From: Candidatus Enterococcus murrayae
GTDB taxonomy: Bacteria; Bacillota; Bacilli; Lactobacillales; Enterococcaceae
Reading direction: 5' to 3'
DNA: 64,000 bases
Assembly: GCF_017315985.1 (NCBI RefSeq)
Contig: NZ_JAFLVR010000072.1
Span: 1 to 64,000, forward strand
Shown one piece after another: positions 28,395 to 38,600 of the stretch. Under the pieces are notes generated by a model, which saw only the letters and a list, made by a program, of their open reading frames with translations, searched no databases and was not told the DNA's origin. The translations under genes were made by a program, and so were the position numbers. How positions within the stretch are numbered: position 1 is the stretch's first letter; every line of letters begins with the position of its first letter.

Positions 28395-29693
28395 TTAGTC
28401 AAGCTTTGGCATGGTCATTTCATCATAGATCGCTGCGAAATCTTCATAAATAGCTGCTAATGGGAAGGCTTTTTCTTCCCTAGTAGCCGAATCCTTCACA
28501 TTGATCACACCTTTTGCCAATTCATCTTCTCCCAATGTTAAGACAAGCTTCGCCCCTTCTTTATCAGCGGTCTTGAATTGAGCTTTGGCTTTTCGTCCCA
28601 TAAAGTCACGATCAGCAGAAAAACCAAATCCGCGAATCGCTTGAACAACCTTTAAGGCTTCCAGATTGGTCGATTCACCAAGTCCTACTACATAAGCATC
28701 TAGACCTGCTGCGCTCGGGATCATCACGTCCTCTTGCTCGAGAGTCAATAGAATACGTTCGATTCCCATCGCAAAGCCGATACCCGGTGTTTCCGGACCA
28801 CCCAGCTCTTCAACTAAACCATCGTAGCGACCGCCGCCGCAAATCGTTGTTTGAGCACCCATTCCCGGTGCATCACTCATGATTTCGAAGATCGTGTGGT
28901 TGTAATAATCCAATCCACGGACCATACGGTGATCGATTTCGTAAGCAATATCCAGGTATTCCAACGTCTTGGTAACACCTTCAAAATATTCTTTTGCGTA
29001 ATCACTCAAGTAATCTAAAATGCTTGGTGCACCCGCAACGATCGGCTGATCCTTGCGATCCTTGCTATCTAACACACGCAAAGGATTTTCGTGTAAACGA
29101 CGACGTGAATCTTCACTCAATTCTTCTTCATGAGCTTCGAGATAAGTAATCAACGCTTGACGATAATTCGCCCGTGTCTCCTTATCACCCAAAGTATTGA
29201 TCACTAGACGCAATTGATTGATTCCTAATTGTTTAAAGAAGTCCATCGCCATCGCCATGATTTCCACGTCTAAGCTTGGATTCTCACTGCCAAAGGCTTC
29301 AACACCGATTTGATGGAACTGACGCAATCGCCCTTTTTGCGGACGTTCATAACGGAACATTGGGCCAGTATAGAAAACCTTGTAAGGCTTCTTGAATTCT
29401 GGTCCAAATAATTTATTTTCAACATATGCCCGTACAATCGGTGCGGTTCCTTCAGGACGAAGGGTCACATGGCGATCTCCCTTGTCGTGAAAGTCATACA
29501 TTTCTTTCGAAACAATATCTGTAGTATCACCTACGCTGCGGGCAATTACCTCGTAATGCTCAAAAATCGGCGTACGAATTTCTTGATATTGATAGTCGTT
29601 GAACACTAGACGCGCAGTCTCTTCAACAAACTGCCATTTTTCGCTTTCTCCCGGTAAAATATCATTGGTCCCTTTTGGTCGCTGATAACTCAT
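28395..29693 (-). CDS. hisS: Histidyl-tRNA synthetase
   Basis: Class II synthetase, 433 residues, starting [16 protein letters not shown]. Motif 2 ([19 protein letters not shown]), the HisA motifs ([13 protein letters not shown] and CGGGRYDGL) and motif 3 (GFAMGIERI) are present, followed by the anticodon-binding domain. A longer frame begins at 29771 but AAAGGAG before ATG at 29693 fixes the start. The gene is preceded by about 840 bases of repeat array and a T-box leader. It heads the hisS-aspS operon. Confidence 0.97.
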   Translation of the reverse strand: MSYQRPKGTNDILPGESEKWQFVEETARLVFNDYQYQEIRTPIFEHYEVIARSVGDTTDIVSKEMYDFHDKGDRHVTLRPEGTAPIVRAYVENKLFGPEFKKPYKVFYTGPMFRYERPQKGRLRQFHQIGVEAFGSENPSLDVEIMAMAMDFFKQLGINQLRLVINTLGDKETRANYRQALITYLEAHEEELSEDSRRRLHENPLRVLDSKDRKDQPIVAGAPSILDYLSDYAKEYFEGVTKTLEYLDIAYEIDHRMVRGLDYYNHTIFEIMSDAPGMGAQTTICGGGRYDGLVEELGGPETPGIGFAMGIERILLTLEQEDVMIPSAAGLDAYVVGLGESTNLEALKVVQAIRGFGFSADRDFMGRKAKAQFKTADKEGAKLVLTLGEDELAKGVINVKDSATREEKAFPLAAIYEDFAAIYDEMTMPKLD

Positions 29694-29702
29694 GGTTGGT
29701 CT

Positions 29703-30543
29703 CCTTTTTCCTATTAATGTATTTATTTTTCTTCTCAGAAAAATAAGTTTGATGGTCAAGCCGTATATCATTCTGCTAAGTGTGTTTATCCTCAGTTAGC
29801 CTTTTCTTGATGTTCTAGCTAAACACTTTGTATGCTGCGAAAAGCAGAACTGACATCCTTTTTCCTATTAATGTATTTATTTTTCTTCTCAGAAAAATAA
29901 GTTTGATGGTCAAGCCGTATATCATTCTGCTAAGTGTGTTTATCCTCAACTAGCTTTTTCTTGATGTTCTGGCTAAACGCTTTGCATACTGCGAAAAGCA
30001 GAACTGACATCCTTTTTCCTATTAATGTATTTATTTTTCTTCTCAGAAAAATAAGTTTGATGGTCAAGCCGTATATCATTCTGCTAAGTGAGGCAATCCT
30101 CAGTTAGCTTTTTCTTGATGTTCTAGCTAAACACTTTTGTATACTGCGAAAAGCAGAACTGACATCCTTTTTCCTATTAGTGTATTTAATGTCCTGACTT
30201 GTTAAGGTAAGAAATGAAACTGGTAAACTAGCAGCTAGCTCGTACTATGGAAATCATTTTTCTAAAAACCAGAAAAATGAATTTATCCTCGTACGCATAT
30301 CATCACGCTAAACTGACTGAGCAAAAACAGGTTTTATCATGGTGATACATATTTCCACTGTTAATACTGCAAAAAGCGTGACTGACAAGCTAGCTCGCAA
30401 TATTGGATGTTCATTTTTCCAAAAATCGGAAAAATGCGCTTATCCTCGTACGCATACGATTCTGCTAGACAGCTTGTCCACTATATTGTTATGAACGTAA
30501 AACTACCGTTCAAATACAACAAACTGCAAAAAGCAGAACTCAC
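29703..30543. repeat. Tandem array of five structured repeat modules upstream of hisS
   Basis: Modules 1-3 (29703-29856, 29857-30010, 30011-30165) are nearly identical with 154-155 bp periods; modules 4 and 5 (about 30166-30390 and 30391-30543) are diverged but share the architecture. Each has a first hairpin (ATTTTTCT/AGAAAAAT or CATTTTTC/GAAAAATG) and a second domain closed by a 7-bp stem. The closing stems are TTCTGCT/AGCAGAA in modules 1, 2, 3 and 5, and TCACGCT/AGCGTGA in module 4, so pairing is kept when sequence changes. A related copy lies at 62174-62361. The class resembles enterococcal EFAR-type miniature repeats, described as two independent stem-loops; identity with them is not tested. 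Confidence 0.85.
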
Positions 30544-30544
30544 A

Positions 30545-30792
30545 AAAAGCCCTTGTTCGAATGAACAAGGGCGAAAGTTTCGCGGTACCACCTATTTTTA
30601 AAAAGAGTTCTCCTCTTTTTCTCTAGCAATTAACGCTTGCGTAACGGAGCGGCTTTGCACGCACTCATCTCCAGACTGTCTTTCAATTACTTCTCACGAA
30701 ATTGCTTTCAGCCAAGGCAATTCTTTCTGTACGTTTTTTGGTAATTTACTGGTTCCTTCATAGATATTTCATTGATGTTTTTATCTCTTCTT
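30545..30792 (-). promoter_or_regulatory. T-box leader of hisS-aspS
   Basis: On the - strand the T-box core TGGTACCGCG (30581-30590) is followed by the terminator GCCCTTGTTC-GAAT-GAACAAGGGC (30549-30572) and a T-run. The region upstream folds into stem I and stem III-like hairpins (for example GTTACGC/GCGTTA). Uncharged tRNA binding would favour the antiterminator and allow read-through into hisS. I could not place the specifier codon with confidence, so His control is inferred from the downstream genes. Confidence 0.9.
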
Positions 30793-30821
30793 AAGCTACT
30801 AAAAAAAACATCGAAAGTCAA
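30793..30821 (-). promoter_or_regulatory. Promoter of the hisS T-box transcript
   Basis: TTGACT (30816-30821) and TAGCTT (30793-30798) are spaced by 17 bases on the - strand, just before the T-box stem I region. Confidence 0.6.
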
Positions 30822-30943
30822 GTGATTTCCAGGCTATATCTGAATAATAAAAAAGAATGGTCGCTTTTTTCCATACTTTATTTTAAACTTGAAAAAGAAT
30901 GAGCGTTTCTTTAATGAAACAAAAAACAAGGAGTGGAAATTAA

Positions 30944-31879
30944 ATGACTGATGTACGAGTTGGAAAATCACAAGTCTACGCGAGTGCCCTTGGCTTGGGT
31001 ACCAATGCGGTAGGCGGACACAACCTTTATCCTAATTTGACCGACGAAATTGGAAAAGACGTTGTTCGTACCGCTATTAACAATGGCATTACTTTGCTGG
31101 ATACGGCTTTTTCTTATGGGCGCGGACGTTCCGAGGAATTGATCGGGGAAGTTTTACAGGAGCCGGAATTTGACCGCTCACGAGTAATCGTAGCAACCAA
31201 AGCCGCTCATGACATGCAGCAGGATGGCAAATTCAATAACTCACCAGAATTTTTGCGAAATGCCGTAGAAGCTGCTCTGCAAAGACTTCAAACAGATTAT
31301 ATTGATATCTTCTACATCCATTTTCCCGATGAAGATACGCCGAAAAATGAAGCCGTGGCTGCTTTGCATCAATTGAAAGAAGAAGGGAAAATTCGTGCCA
31401 TCGGAGTCTCTAATTTTTCATTGGAGCAGCTAAAAGAAGCCAATCAAGACGGCTATGTCGATATCGTCGAGGAACGCTTCAGCCTGATTCACCGAGAGCA
31501 TGAGCAAGAATTATTTCCATATTTAAAAGCAAACAATATCAGCTTTGTCCCTTACTATCCACTAGATTCTGGCCTGTTAACAGGAAAGTATGACAAAGAA
31601 GCTCACTTTGAAGATAGTGATTTACGCAGTAAAAATCCTGACTTCAAGGGAGAACGCTTTGCAGAAATTATTAAAAAGGTTGACCAATTAGCACCAATCG
31701 CGAAAAATTATGATGTGACCATTACCCAGTTAGTCTTAGCGTGGTATATGAAGCACCCGCAAATCGATATCGTCATCCCTGGAGCAAAACGCCCAGATCA
31801 AGTCGAAGCAAATGCCAAGGCAGTTGATATTCGATTAGCCACTGAGGATTTCGATAAGATCGATCAACTATTTAAATAG
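30944..31879 (+). CDS. Aldo/keto reductase
   Basis: NADPH-dependent oxidoreductase with a TIM barrel, 311 residues. The catalytic tetrad is visible as Asp and Tyr in [10 protein letters not shown], Lys in VATKAAH and His in FYIHFPD. The C-terminal [15 protein letters not shown] binds cofactor. The start follows AAGGAG. It is a single gene with its own terminator. The substrate is unknown; the family acts on a wide range of sugars and aldehydes. Confidence 0.92.
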   Translation: MTDVRVGKSQVYASALGLGTNAVGGHNLYPNLTDEIGKDVVRTAINNGITLLDTAFSYGRGRSEELIGEVLQEPEFDRSRVIVATKAAHDMQQDGKFNNSPEFLRNAVEAALQRLQTDYIDIFYIHFPDEDTPKNEAVAALHQLKEEGKIRAIGVSNFSLEQLKEANQDGYVDIVEERFSLIHREHEQELFPYLKANNISFVPYYPLDSGLLTGKYDKEAHFEDSDLRSKNPDFKGERFAEIIKKVDQLAPIAKNYDVTITQLVLAWYMKHPQIDIVIPGAKRPDQVEANAKAVDIRLATEDFDKIDQLFK

Positions 31880-31926
31880 AAGAAAAAGAATTGGTTTTTT
31901 CTTCAAATCATGACAATCATGTAAAG

Positions 31927-31952
31927 ACGAGTACTTTGGTGCTCGTTTTTTT
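31927..31952 (+). terminator. Terminator of the aldo/keto reductase gene
   Basis: ACGAGTAC and GTGCTCGT pair around TTTG and are followed by TTTTTTT on the + strand. Confidence 0.82.
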
Positions 31953-32006
31953 GCGTATTATTTTCTAATTGGGGATAGGAGTACCATCCTCAAATCAAAC
32001 ACGCAG

Positions 32007-33011
32007 CTACACCTTGCCAAGTAGTTTTTTGATTGTATATTCCCAGCTTTTCTTCTCGGGTACTTGCTTACTATGCTCCTCAGCTTTGTCGGGCCGCCTG
32101 TTGGAGGTTTGCGATTCTTGCGGATTCTCAGCGGTTTTCTTTATATGAGGACTCTTTGTCGCAATAGGATTATTCGCGAATGACCTCGCACTTCCCTCAT
32201 TTAGCGGCAAATTCTCCAAAAGTGAATGCAGTTTGTCTGCTTGATCTGCCGTACCTTGATCGAGCGGCTTTTGATTGATACGTTCATTTGAAGACTTTGA
32301 AGTCAGTTCTTTTTGTTCCGTTCGTACTGAAATCTGTTGCTTATCCTCAGGCGACTCCAAAGCAGGCGATTCTTCCTGCTCTTCTGGATCGGCTTCGTGC
32401 CACGCATCAATACTCGATAAAACGCTTTTGAATTTCACGTATTCTGCAAAACGACGAACTCCTGCCGCTTGGAAAATCGTTAAAGTAGTCAAAATTTCTA
32501 ACACTTCGGCGGTCTCACCCTCCAATCCTCGAGAAACACGTTTTGTATCTCGCAGTGTCCACGTGTAGCGTTTCCCATTCGTATCTTTAAAAATCGAGAC
32601 AAGATCAAATTGAAAATCGGATTTTTCAGCCGTTTCTCGGGCCTTTTTCTCTAATAATTCTCTATATAAACAAGTTTCCTTGGTAAATTCATGATATTCT
32701 TCTTTATTCTTAAATAGACGATGGATAACCGTTTGCCATTCTTCCTCATCGGAAAAATAGTTCTGAAAATAGACACAGTGACGGCGCAAACAATCATTAG
32801 GTTTGGCAGTCAAGTAGATCTCGCGGATGATCTCTGGAAACATAAAGGAAAAATCAGCAACCGAAAGTGCGTCGCGAATCAGAAGAGCTACAGCAGCCTC
32901 AACAATCTCTGCGGCATTTCTTGTTTGTTCATAGCGCTGAATCACACGCTTCTCCAAACTCTTTCTCAACATACCAAAAATTTGTCTCTGCCCTAATACT
33001 GCTTCCTTCAT
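32007..33011 (-). CDS. Unrecognised protein with disordered C-terminal half
   Basis: I do not recognise this 334-residue protein. Residues 1 to about 205 look globular and mostly helical (EAVLGQRQIFGMLRKSLEKR, VAALLIRDALSVADF-like segment, YTWTLRDTKRVSRGLEGE). The remainder is rich in Glu, Ser, Gln, Asn and Lys and looks disordered, ending in a short basic amphipathic tail (YTIKKLLGKV). No signal peptide or membrane helix is visible. GGAGG is 8 nt before ATG at 33011, preferred over 33026. It is a single leftward gene between two metabolic genes. A folded head with a long polar tail would fit an adaptor or scaffold, which is only a guess. Confidence 0.75.
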   Translation of the reverse strand: MKEAVLGQRQIFGMLRKSLEKRVIQRYEQTRNAAEIVEAAVALLIRDALSVADFSFMFPEIIREIYLTAKPNDCLRRHCVYFQNYFSDEEEWQTVIHRLFKNKEEYHEFTKETCLYRELLEKKARETAEKSDFQFDLVSIFKDTNGKRYTWTLRDTKRVSRGLEGETAEVLEILTTLTIFQAAGVRRFAEYVKFKSVLSSIDAWHEADPEEQEESPALESPEDKQQISVRTEQKELTSKSSNERINQKPLDQGTADQADKLHSLLENLPLNEGSARSFANNPIATKSPHIKKTAENPQESQTSNRRPDKAEEHSKQVPEKKSWEYTIKKLLGKV

Positions 33012-33026
33012 TATTTCATCCTCCAT

Positions 33027-33330
33027 CCATTAGTCTGTAGTTACTATCTTATAATCATTACTATGTAACCGTTCACAACGATATTTTATACATAAAATAA
33101 CTCGGTTGTAAATAGGTTCAGCTAAGTATTCTTATCCGTAAATTTTTATAAAGCTTTTGGGTAATAACTTTTTCGACTATTTACTATCTTTATCATTTGG
33201 ATTATCAACTTAAAAAATAACTATTAATTATGTACTGTGTTTAGCAATGCTTCGTCAGTAACGTTTATGTATTTTTTTCAAATAGACTAAGTGGTCTCAA
33301 TTTCCGATTATGACAATTTTTCTTAACAAA
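33027..33330. other. AT-rich intergenic region
   Basis: About 300 bases between the unrecognised gene and the terminator of the dehydrogenase gene. It must hold a leftward promoter for the gene at 33011. I see no gene or clear repeat. Confidence 0.4.
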
Positions 33331-33365
33331 AAAGATACCGCCTCATTAAAAAAGACGGTATCTTT
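33331..33365 (-). terminator. Terminator of the D-2-hydroxyacid dehydrogenase gene
   Basis: AAAGATACCG and CGGTATCTTT form the stem; on the - strand a TTTTTTG run follows. Confidence 0.8.
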
Positions 33366-33416
33366 TATCAGAATGCTCATCCATTTTTCCATCATTTAAG
33401 CAGAAATACTGAACTT

Positions 33417-34388
33417 CTATCCTCTTTTATTTACTACGTTTTTCTCTTTTCCAGCTAGAAAAGCCGCAAAATTATCTACAGCGATTCCCATCAAGCGGGT
33501 CCGTGTCTCCAGCGGTGCCCAAGCAATATGAGGCGTGATAAAACAATTTTTAGCTTTTAACAATGGGTTATCTTCCGTCATCGGCTCTTTCGAAACGACA
33601 TCAACTCCCGCTGCATAAATTTTCTCCTCATCCAACGCTTTAGCCACTGCTTCTTCATCCAACAGCCCTCCGCGTGCAGTGTTCAGCAAGATGACTCCAT
33701 CCTTCATTTGCTGGATCGCATCCTGATTGATCATTTTTTCCGTCTCTGAGGTTTGAGGGACATGCAGACTGATAATATCTGCTTGTTGATAGAGCTCCTC
33801 TAAGGAAACCTGACGCAGCCACTCAGCCTGCGACTCCTTTGGTCGATGATTCCAATAAATGACATTCATATTGAAAGCATGAGCGATTTTCGCGACTGCT
33901 TGCGCAATCTCGCCAAAACCGATCAATCCTAATGTTTTCCCTCTCAACTCCATTAACGGCGATTTCCAATAGGTGAAATCAATGCTTTTCTGCCACTCTC
34001 CTTGGTGTACAGATTGGTTGTGCAGACCTACTTGGTTCGCGATCTCCAATAACAATGCAAACGTGGACTGCGCCACAGCATCGGTTCCATATGCCGGAAT
34101 ATTTGTGACTGGTATCCCTCGTTTTCTAGCTGCCTCTGTGTCTACAACGTTATACCCTGTCGCGACCACACCAATATATTTTAATTGAGGCACAGCTGCC
34201 AGAACGGCTTCATCAATTGGTGTCTTGTTTGTTAGAATCGCTTCCGCATTGCCGATCCGTTCAATAATTTCCTGCTTATCAGTATAAGAAGTCCGATCAT
34301 AAACCACAACTTCTCCATATTCTTCAAAACCCTGCCAGCTTAAATCCCCTGGATTCAATGCGCGACCGTCTAATACAACAATTTTCAT
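33417..34388 (-). CDS. D-2-hydroxyacid dehydrogenase
   Basis: NAD-dependent dehydrogenase of the 2-hydroxyacid family, 323 residues. The Rossmann motif is GLIGFGEIAQAVAKIA. Catalytic Arg is in LNTARGGLLDE, Glu in VDVVSKEPM and His in TPHIAW. It is closest in appearance to glycerate/hydroxypyruvate-type or VanH-unrelated HprA proteins; the substrate is not determined. The start follows GGAGGGATCAT. It is a single gene with its own terminator. Confidence 0.9.
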   Translation of the reverse strand: MKIVVLDGRALNPGDLSWQGFEEYGEVVVYDRTSYTDKQEIIERIGNAEAILTNKTPIDEAVLAAVPQLKYIGVVATGYNVVDTEAARKRGIPVTNIPAYGTDAVAQSTFALLLEIANQVGLHNQSVHQGEWQKSIDFTYWKSPLMELRGKTLGLIGFGEIAQAVAKIAHAFNMNVIYWNHRPKESQAEWLRQVSLEELYQQADIISLHVPQTSETEKMINQDAIQQMKDGVILLNTARGGLLDEEAVAKALDEEKIYAAGVDVVSKEPMTEDNPLLKAKNCFITPHIAWAPLETRTRLMGIAVDNFAAFLAGKEKNVVNKRG

Positions 34389-34511
34389 ATGATCCCTCCA
34401 TCATGATCGATTTCTCTTATTCTACCTACAATTATAGGAAATGAAAAGAACCCCACTTTGAAGTAGTAGTGCTTGACCCGCTCGTACCGATAAGCTGCCA
34501 AAATTTTGCCC

Positions 34512-34553
34512 ACAAAAAAATGATCAAAAGACGTATTTGACTTTTGATCATTT
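34512..34553 (-). terminator. Terminator at the end of the surface-protein locus
   Basis: AAATGATCAAAAG and CTTTTGATCATTT form a 13-bp stem, followed on the - strand by TTTTTTT. It ends the regulator gene at 34565. Confidence 0.85.
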
Positions 34554-34564
34554 CATTTTACATA

Positions 34565-35248
34565 TTATGCAAAGAATTCTGATGATAATTGATAGCCCTC
34601 TCCCCAAATCGTTTTAATCGCCTCTTCAGACAAGTTGACCATCTCGATTTTCTTTCGCAATTTTTTTACGATTGATGAAAGATGTGACAAATGTGAATTC
34701 GTTACTCCAGTTCCCCATACCTTGTTGCATAAGTCTTCCCGAGTAATCACCTTACCATTTGAATGGTACAGCACATTAAAGACTTTTTCTTCCAGCTTAG
34801 AGAGATTCAGTTGGTACATTTGATCTGGAATTTTGATTTTTGCCCCAAAGCTAGAATCAATTCCGGCTCTTCTGAAGCTGGTATGATCCGAGTGAAGAAG
34901 CGCCGAATCCATCAGCTTTTCTCGCAATGAATCCATGCCTAGATTGATCGTAGTAACTTCTTTGATTGTGACTAACTCTTCCGACTCCGTTGCTTCTCCA
35001 ACCTTTCGAAACAGCAGGTTCTTTTTCGCTTCAAAAAGCGGCAATAGAAAATTGATCTCTGTATTCGATACTGTTTCACTAAAAATAATGAATTGGAAAT
35101 GGTTCATCAAGTCTGGATACGCTTGGTTCTGAATCAAGTAGTCAAGCAGACTAGAGGAACATAGTACTTCATAGTTTAAATATTGCAATTTTTCTTGCAG
35201 ATCGCCATCAGATAGAATATTTCGCGTTAATATTAATACTTGGCTCAT
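34565..35248 (-). CDS. Winged-helix regulator with degenerate receiver-like N-terminus
   Basis: Protein of 227 residues. The C-terminal domain (about 130-222) is an OmpR/PhoB-type winged helix: LSKLEEKVFNVLYHSNGKVI, REDLCNKVWG, LSSIVKKLRKKI and TIWGEGYQL. The N-terminal 110 residues look like a receiver (VLILTRN, FQFIIFSETVS) but lack the acidic pocket and the phosphoacceptor Asp. It is therefore probably not controlled by phosphorylation. It lies at the end of the WxL operon and may regulate it. The ribosome site is GAAGGTG. No partner kinase is adjacent. Confidence 0.82.
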   Translation of the reverse strand: MSQVLILTRNILSDGDLQEKLQYLNYEVLCSSSLLDYLIQNQAYPDLMNHFQFIIFSETVSNTEINFLLPLFEAKKNLLFRKVGEATESEELVTIKEVTTINLGMDSLREKLMDSALLHSDHTSFRRAGIDSSFGAKIKIPDQMYQLNLSKLEEKVFNVLYHSNGKVITREDLCNKVWGTGVTNSHLSHLSSIVKKLRKKIEMVNLSEEAIKTIWGEGYQLSSEFFA

Positions 35249-35315
35249 ATGTATTCACCTTCTTTGCCTTTAATAAATAATAATAGTTATATTACAGGTA
35301 TTTTTATAAGAATAG

Positions 35316-35341
35316 TTGAGGTACTCAAAGAAGTACCTCAA
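35316..35341 (-). promoter_or_regulatory. Intercistronic stem-loop before the winged-helix gene
   Basis: TTGAGGTACT and AGTACCTCAA form a perfect 10-bp stem with a 6-base loop. No clear T-run follows on the - strand, so it may be a weak terminator or an RNA-processing/stability element. Confidence 0.55.
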
Positions 35342-35348
35342 TATTCAC

Positions 35349-35579
35349 TTAAAATGTAAAGCTGTTGATTTGATTTTGAATATCCAAGTAAACAAAGACT
35401 GCACAAGCAAATGAGGCAACCATAACAAGTAGTAGTGTCCAGTCCAGTATTAAAAACCTCTCCGTCAACCCACGTTCTTTCTTCAGTTCTTTGTCCTTTA
35501 TATAGCAGCTAACAAAAGCGATCAAAGACATCACTCCGATAGCCCCAAGAATAAACACCCAATACATTGGTTTCATCAT
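35349..35579 (-). CDS. Small membrane protein
   Basis: Unrecognised protein of about 76 residues with two membrane helices (PMYWVFILGAIGVMSLIAFV and ILDWTLLLVMVASFACAVFV) joined by a charged loop with KDKELKKERGL. The topology is a hairpin with both ends outside or both inside. GGGGATG precedes the ATG pair at about 35579; the longer GTG start at 35597 is less likely. It lies 54 bases after the LRR-WxL gene in the same operon, so a role in surface-complex assembly or in signalling to the adjacent regulator is possible but not shown. Confidence 0.7.
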   Translation of the reverse strand: MMKPMYWVFILGAIGVMSLIAFVSCYIKDKELKKERGLTERFLILDWTLLLVMVASFACAVFVYLDIQNQINSFTF

Positions 35580-35633
35580 TTGCACATCCCCATCCACTCG
35601 ATTTTAATTTTGATTCTTCAATTGCCTGAACAA

Positions 35634-38600
35634 TTATAATGTGTCATCCAAGGTCCAAGTAAGTTTCCCATTGAACGTATAGCCAGCTTGACCATTTACA
35701 TTCGCCGGCACTTCCAGTTTTACCTTATCAAATGGAACACGATAATCCCAAACGCCTTCCCCATCAGCTTTGGGCGCTTCCGATAAGGTTACAGAAGATC
35801 CGCCGGCAGTTAACGCAAGACTTTTCTGCCAAGTCGGATTTCCGCTAGTGCCATTAGGAATTGGAGTGGCTGTTTCTGCCCCACCTGCATCTGCGATCTT
35901 GTACAAGGAGATATCACTTAACGTTAGTTTAGGCGAAACAGCAGCTGTTTTTAATGCATTTCCTTTTGAATTTGTCAGCTCGCTTAATTTACCCACGACC
36001 TTCCAATCTACACGGTTGGTAGTTTGCATTGAATCTGTCACACGAACCTTGAAACCATCCGTCTGTTCAGACGCTGAATGTCTCTTTGTGTCTAAACTAT
36101 ACGTTTGTGCCTTCTTACTCGCTTCATTTTTTCTGCCAAAATCAAAACGCTCAGGCGCTGATAAATTCAGTAGTTCTGGAGCTTTCGCTTTGATTGTGAC
36201 CCATTTCGTTTCACCCACTCGCGAAAAGTTTTTCCCTTGAACATTGAAATACATATTCGCAGTTTGGCCTGGTGTCGCGTTATCGTTCACTTTTGTTACG
36301 GTAGTGATTACCGCTACTTTATCCTTATTAATCTGATTATCCAATGCATCAACTACTGACCAAATACCTGCAGGTGTCGGCACATATACCCCGTCTATTT
36401 CTACGCGAGCACCGTTTACATATTCGCTTGCCTGACTGTCAAGCGGCTCTGTATAAAGATTCAATATCGCATGCGGTGTACCTTGCAGGCTATTTCTAAA
36501 ATCAGGCTTCATCAAATATTTTGCGTCTTTACTGTCAACCGTTGCTCGCCAATAAATCACTCCGCCCTGCGGAATCTCAGTAATTTCATTGCCATCGATA
36601 TCCGTAGGTACTAATTTGACTGATGCCGCTGTAGCAATATCATAATCCGCATCAAAGGTAATCGTTCCCGAAAAGACAAAATCAACTATGGCCGAGTTTC
36701 CAGTATAGCTAAAATCTGCTGAAGGTGAACGGCTATCCAAATCATAGTTTGGATCGTCAATATTTAGAATATTAGTTCCCGCTTTTATAGAAGGTGTTGC
36801 CGTTCCCCAGCCACTACTTTGTACGAAGCTCAAGCCGCCGCTCGCATCCGTATTTAAAACATCGATCTCATAACCGATAGGTGACGTCTTTTTAGTAGCG
36901 GTTCCACCATTCTTCGGCACCTTAATCCCTTGTCCGGGAGCATATAAGCGTGTTAAGGTTGGAAGCTTCTCGAGTGGCGTAATATCACTTATATGATTAT
37001 TACTAGCAAAAATCCTTTGAATTCGTGTGTGCGTCGTAGGCTTGATCGTTGAAAAAGCCTTATCCTGCAATTCATTTTGACCGATATGCAGATCAATAAT
37101 GGAATCCGGTATATGCACCATTTCAGCATCTGTGACTTTATTCGTCTCCATATTGATTATTTCGATTACGGTAAATTGCTTCAACCCATCTAATTTTTCC
37201 AGCAATGTTTTTGTATTCAAGTAATTCGATGTCGTCGATGTAAAAAGACCTTGCTCCTTCATAAATAGCGTTTTCAAAGAATTCTTGGCAGCCTCTAATC
37301 CCATATCCTCAAAACGAACAAATAGATTGTTGCTAAAGTTTACCTCCTGCAGACTTGTACAGCCCGAAAGATCACCTTTGATGTCTGATAGCTGATTATT
37401 ATTAGCAATTAAATGGGTTAGATTCGATGCCCCTATCAGACTATCTATATTTTCTAAGCGATTACTATAACAATAAAATGCCTTTAAGCTTTTAGGATTG
37501 ATTGCTGTAATATCCGACAAAAGCCCTTTTAAATAAAAGGCTGTACCTGAAGACGCATTGATTTTCATTTGTGACGCACCAGCGTTTTGACTTGAACATC
37601 TCAATTCCTCCAAGGTATCTGTATTTTCGATCCCCGAAAGATTGGGCAACAGATTATTTGAAACATCCAGCTTGACTATTTTGTTTGTTGTCAACAGCGG
37701 AGTCAATGTTTGGATTAAGTTGCTTGAAAGGTTCAGCTCCTTAATCGCTGTTTTTCCTGCAAGCGGACTGATGTCTTCAATCGCCTGATTAGATAAATTT
37801 ACTTCGCTTAGTGCTGTACACGTACTTAGAGCAGTGATCGCATTGGCGCCTCTTAATCCACGTGTATGATAAGTCGGTGTATGGATGCCTGGATCAAAAA
37901 CCAGCTCAGTGACGCCGCCTGGATTTTCATAATAATAATCGCGACCATTGTAATTTGGTGAGCCAGTTACCACTAGTTTGCTCAATTTGCTATAGTTTTC
38001 TAGACCGTCCAATGTGTGCAATCCCGGATGACCTGCCAAAGAAAGAACCTCTAAAGAATTCGCGCAGTTCAGTCCTTTTAATGATTGAAGTCCGTATCCT
38101 ACGTAGGACGGCTCCGCTTCGCCTAGCTTTGCTAACGTATCTCCCCGCTGTTCATTGTATTTATTAAAGGAGATTTCTCGCAGCTTCGTCGCGCTTTCTA
38201 GTCCTTCAAAATTGGCAATGGCTCCGTTTTGATTATACGTATTGTTTTCTGAGCCATTTACATTTATGACCTGTAGTTCTTTACAGCCAGATAGTCCTTT
38301 AAAAGAAGTCAACTTGTTTTGTGCAGCTGAGAAGACTTCTAGTGAAGGATGATCCTTCAGCTCATCAATATCAGTTAACTCTCCATGATAACAAAGAAGC
38401 TCCTTCAGCTTTGTCAATTTTTTGAACCCTGTTGGCAAGGCGGTAAATTGATCACTTCCTCGTCCAGTTGTGCTATTTCCGATAAAATTCAAGGTTTCTA
38501 AATTAACTGCGTATTGCAGCCCTTCTAAATTAGAGATACTTGTGTAATCTCCACTGATCGACCCACGAGTCAATGAGGTTAACATCTCCATCTGCACTTC

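Noticed and set aside
29703-30543. CRISPR array
   Set aside because: The repeats are about 154 bp, contiguous and nearly identical throughout, with no short repeat-unique spacer alternation and no cas genes.
30407-30601. Small open frame in the hisS leader
   Set aside because: It runs through repeat module 5 and the T-box terminator on the opposite strand and has no start signal.
30660-30792. Assignment of a specifier codon in the hisS T-box
   Set aside because: Stem I could not be folded by eye with enough certainty; both His and Asp codons occur in candidate positions.
35770-36240. 156-residue open frame on the + strand inside the LRR-WxL gene
   Set aside because: It is antisense to a well-supported coding region, has no ribosome site and reflects the codon bias of the opposite strand.
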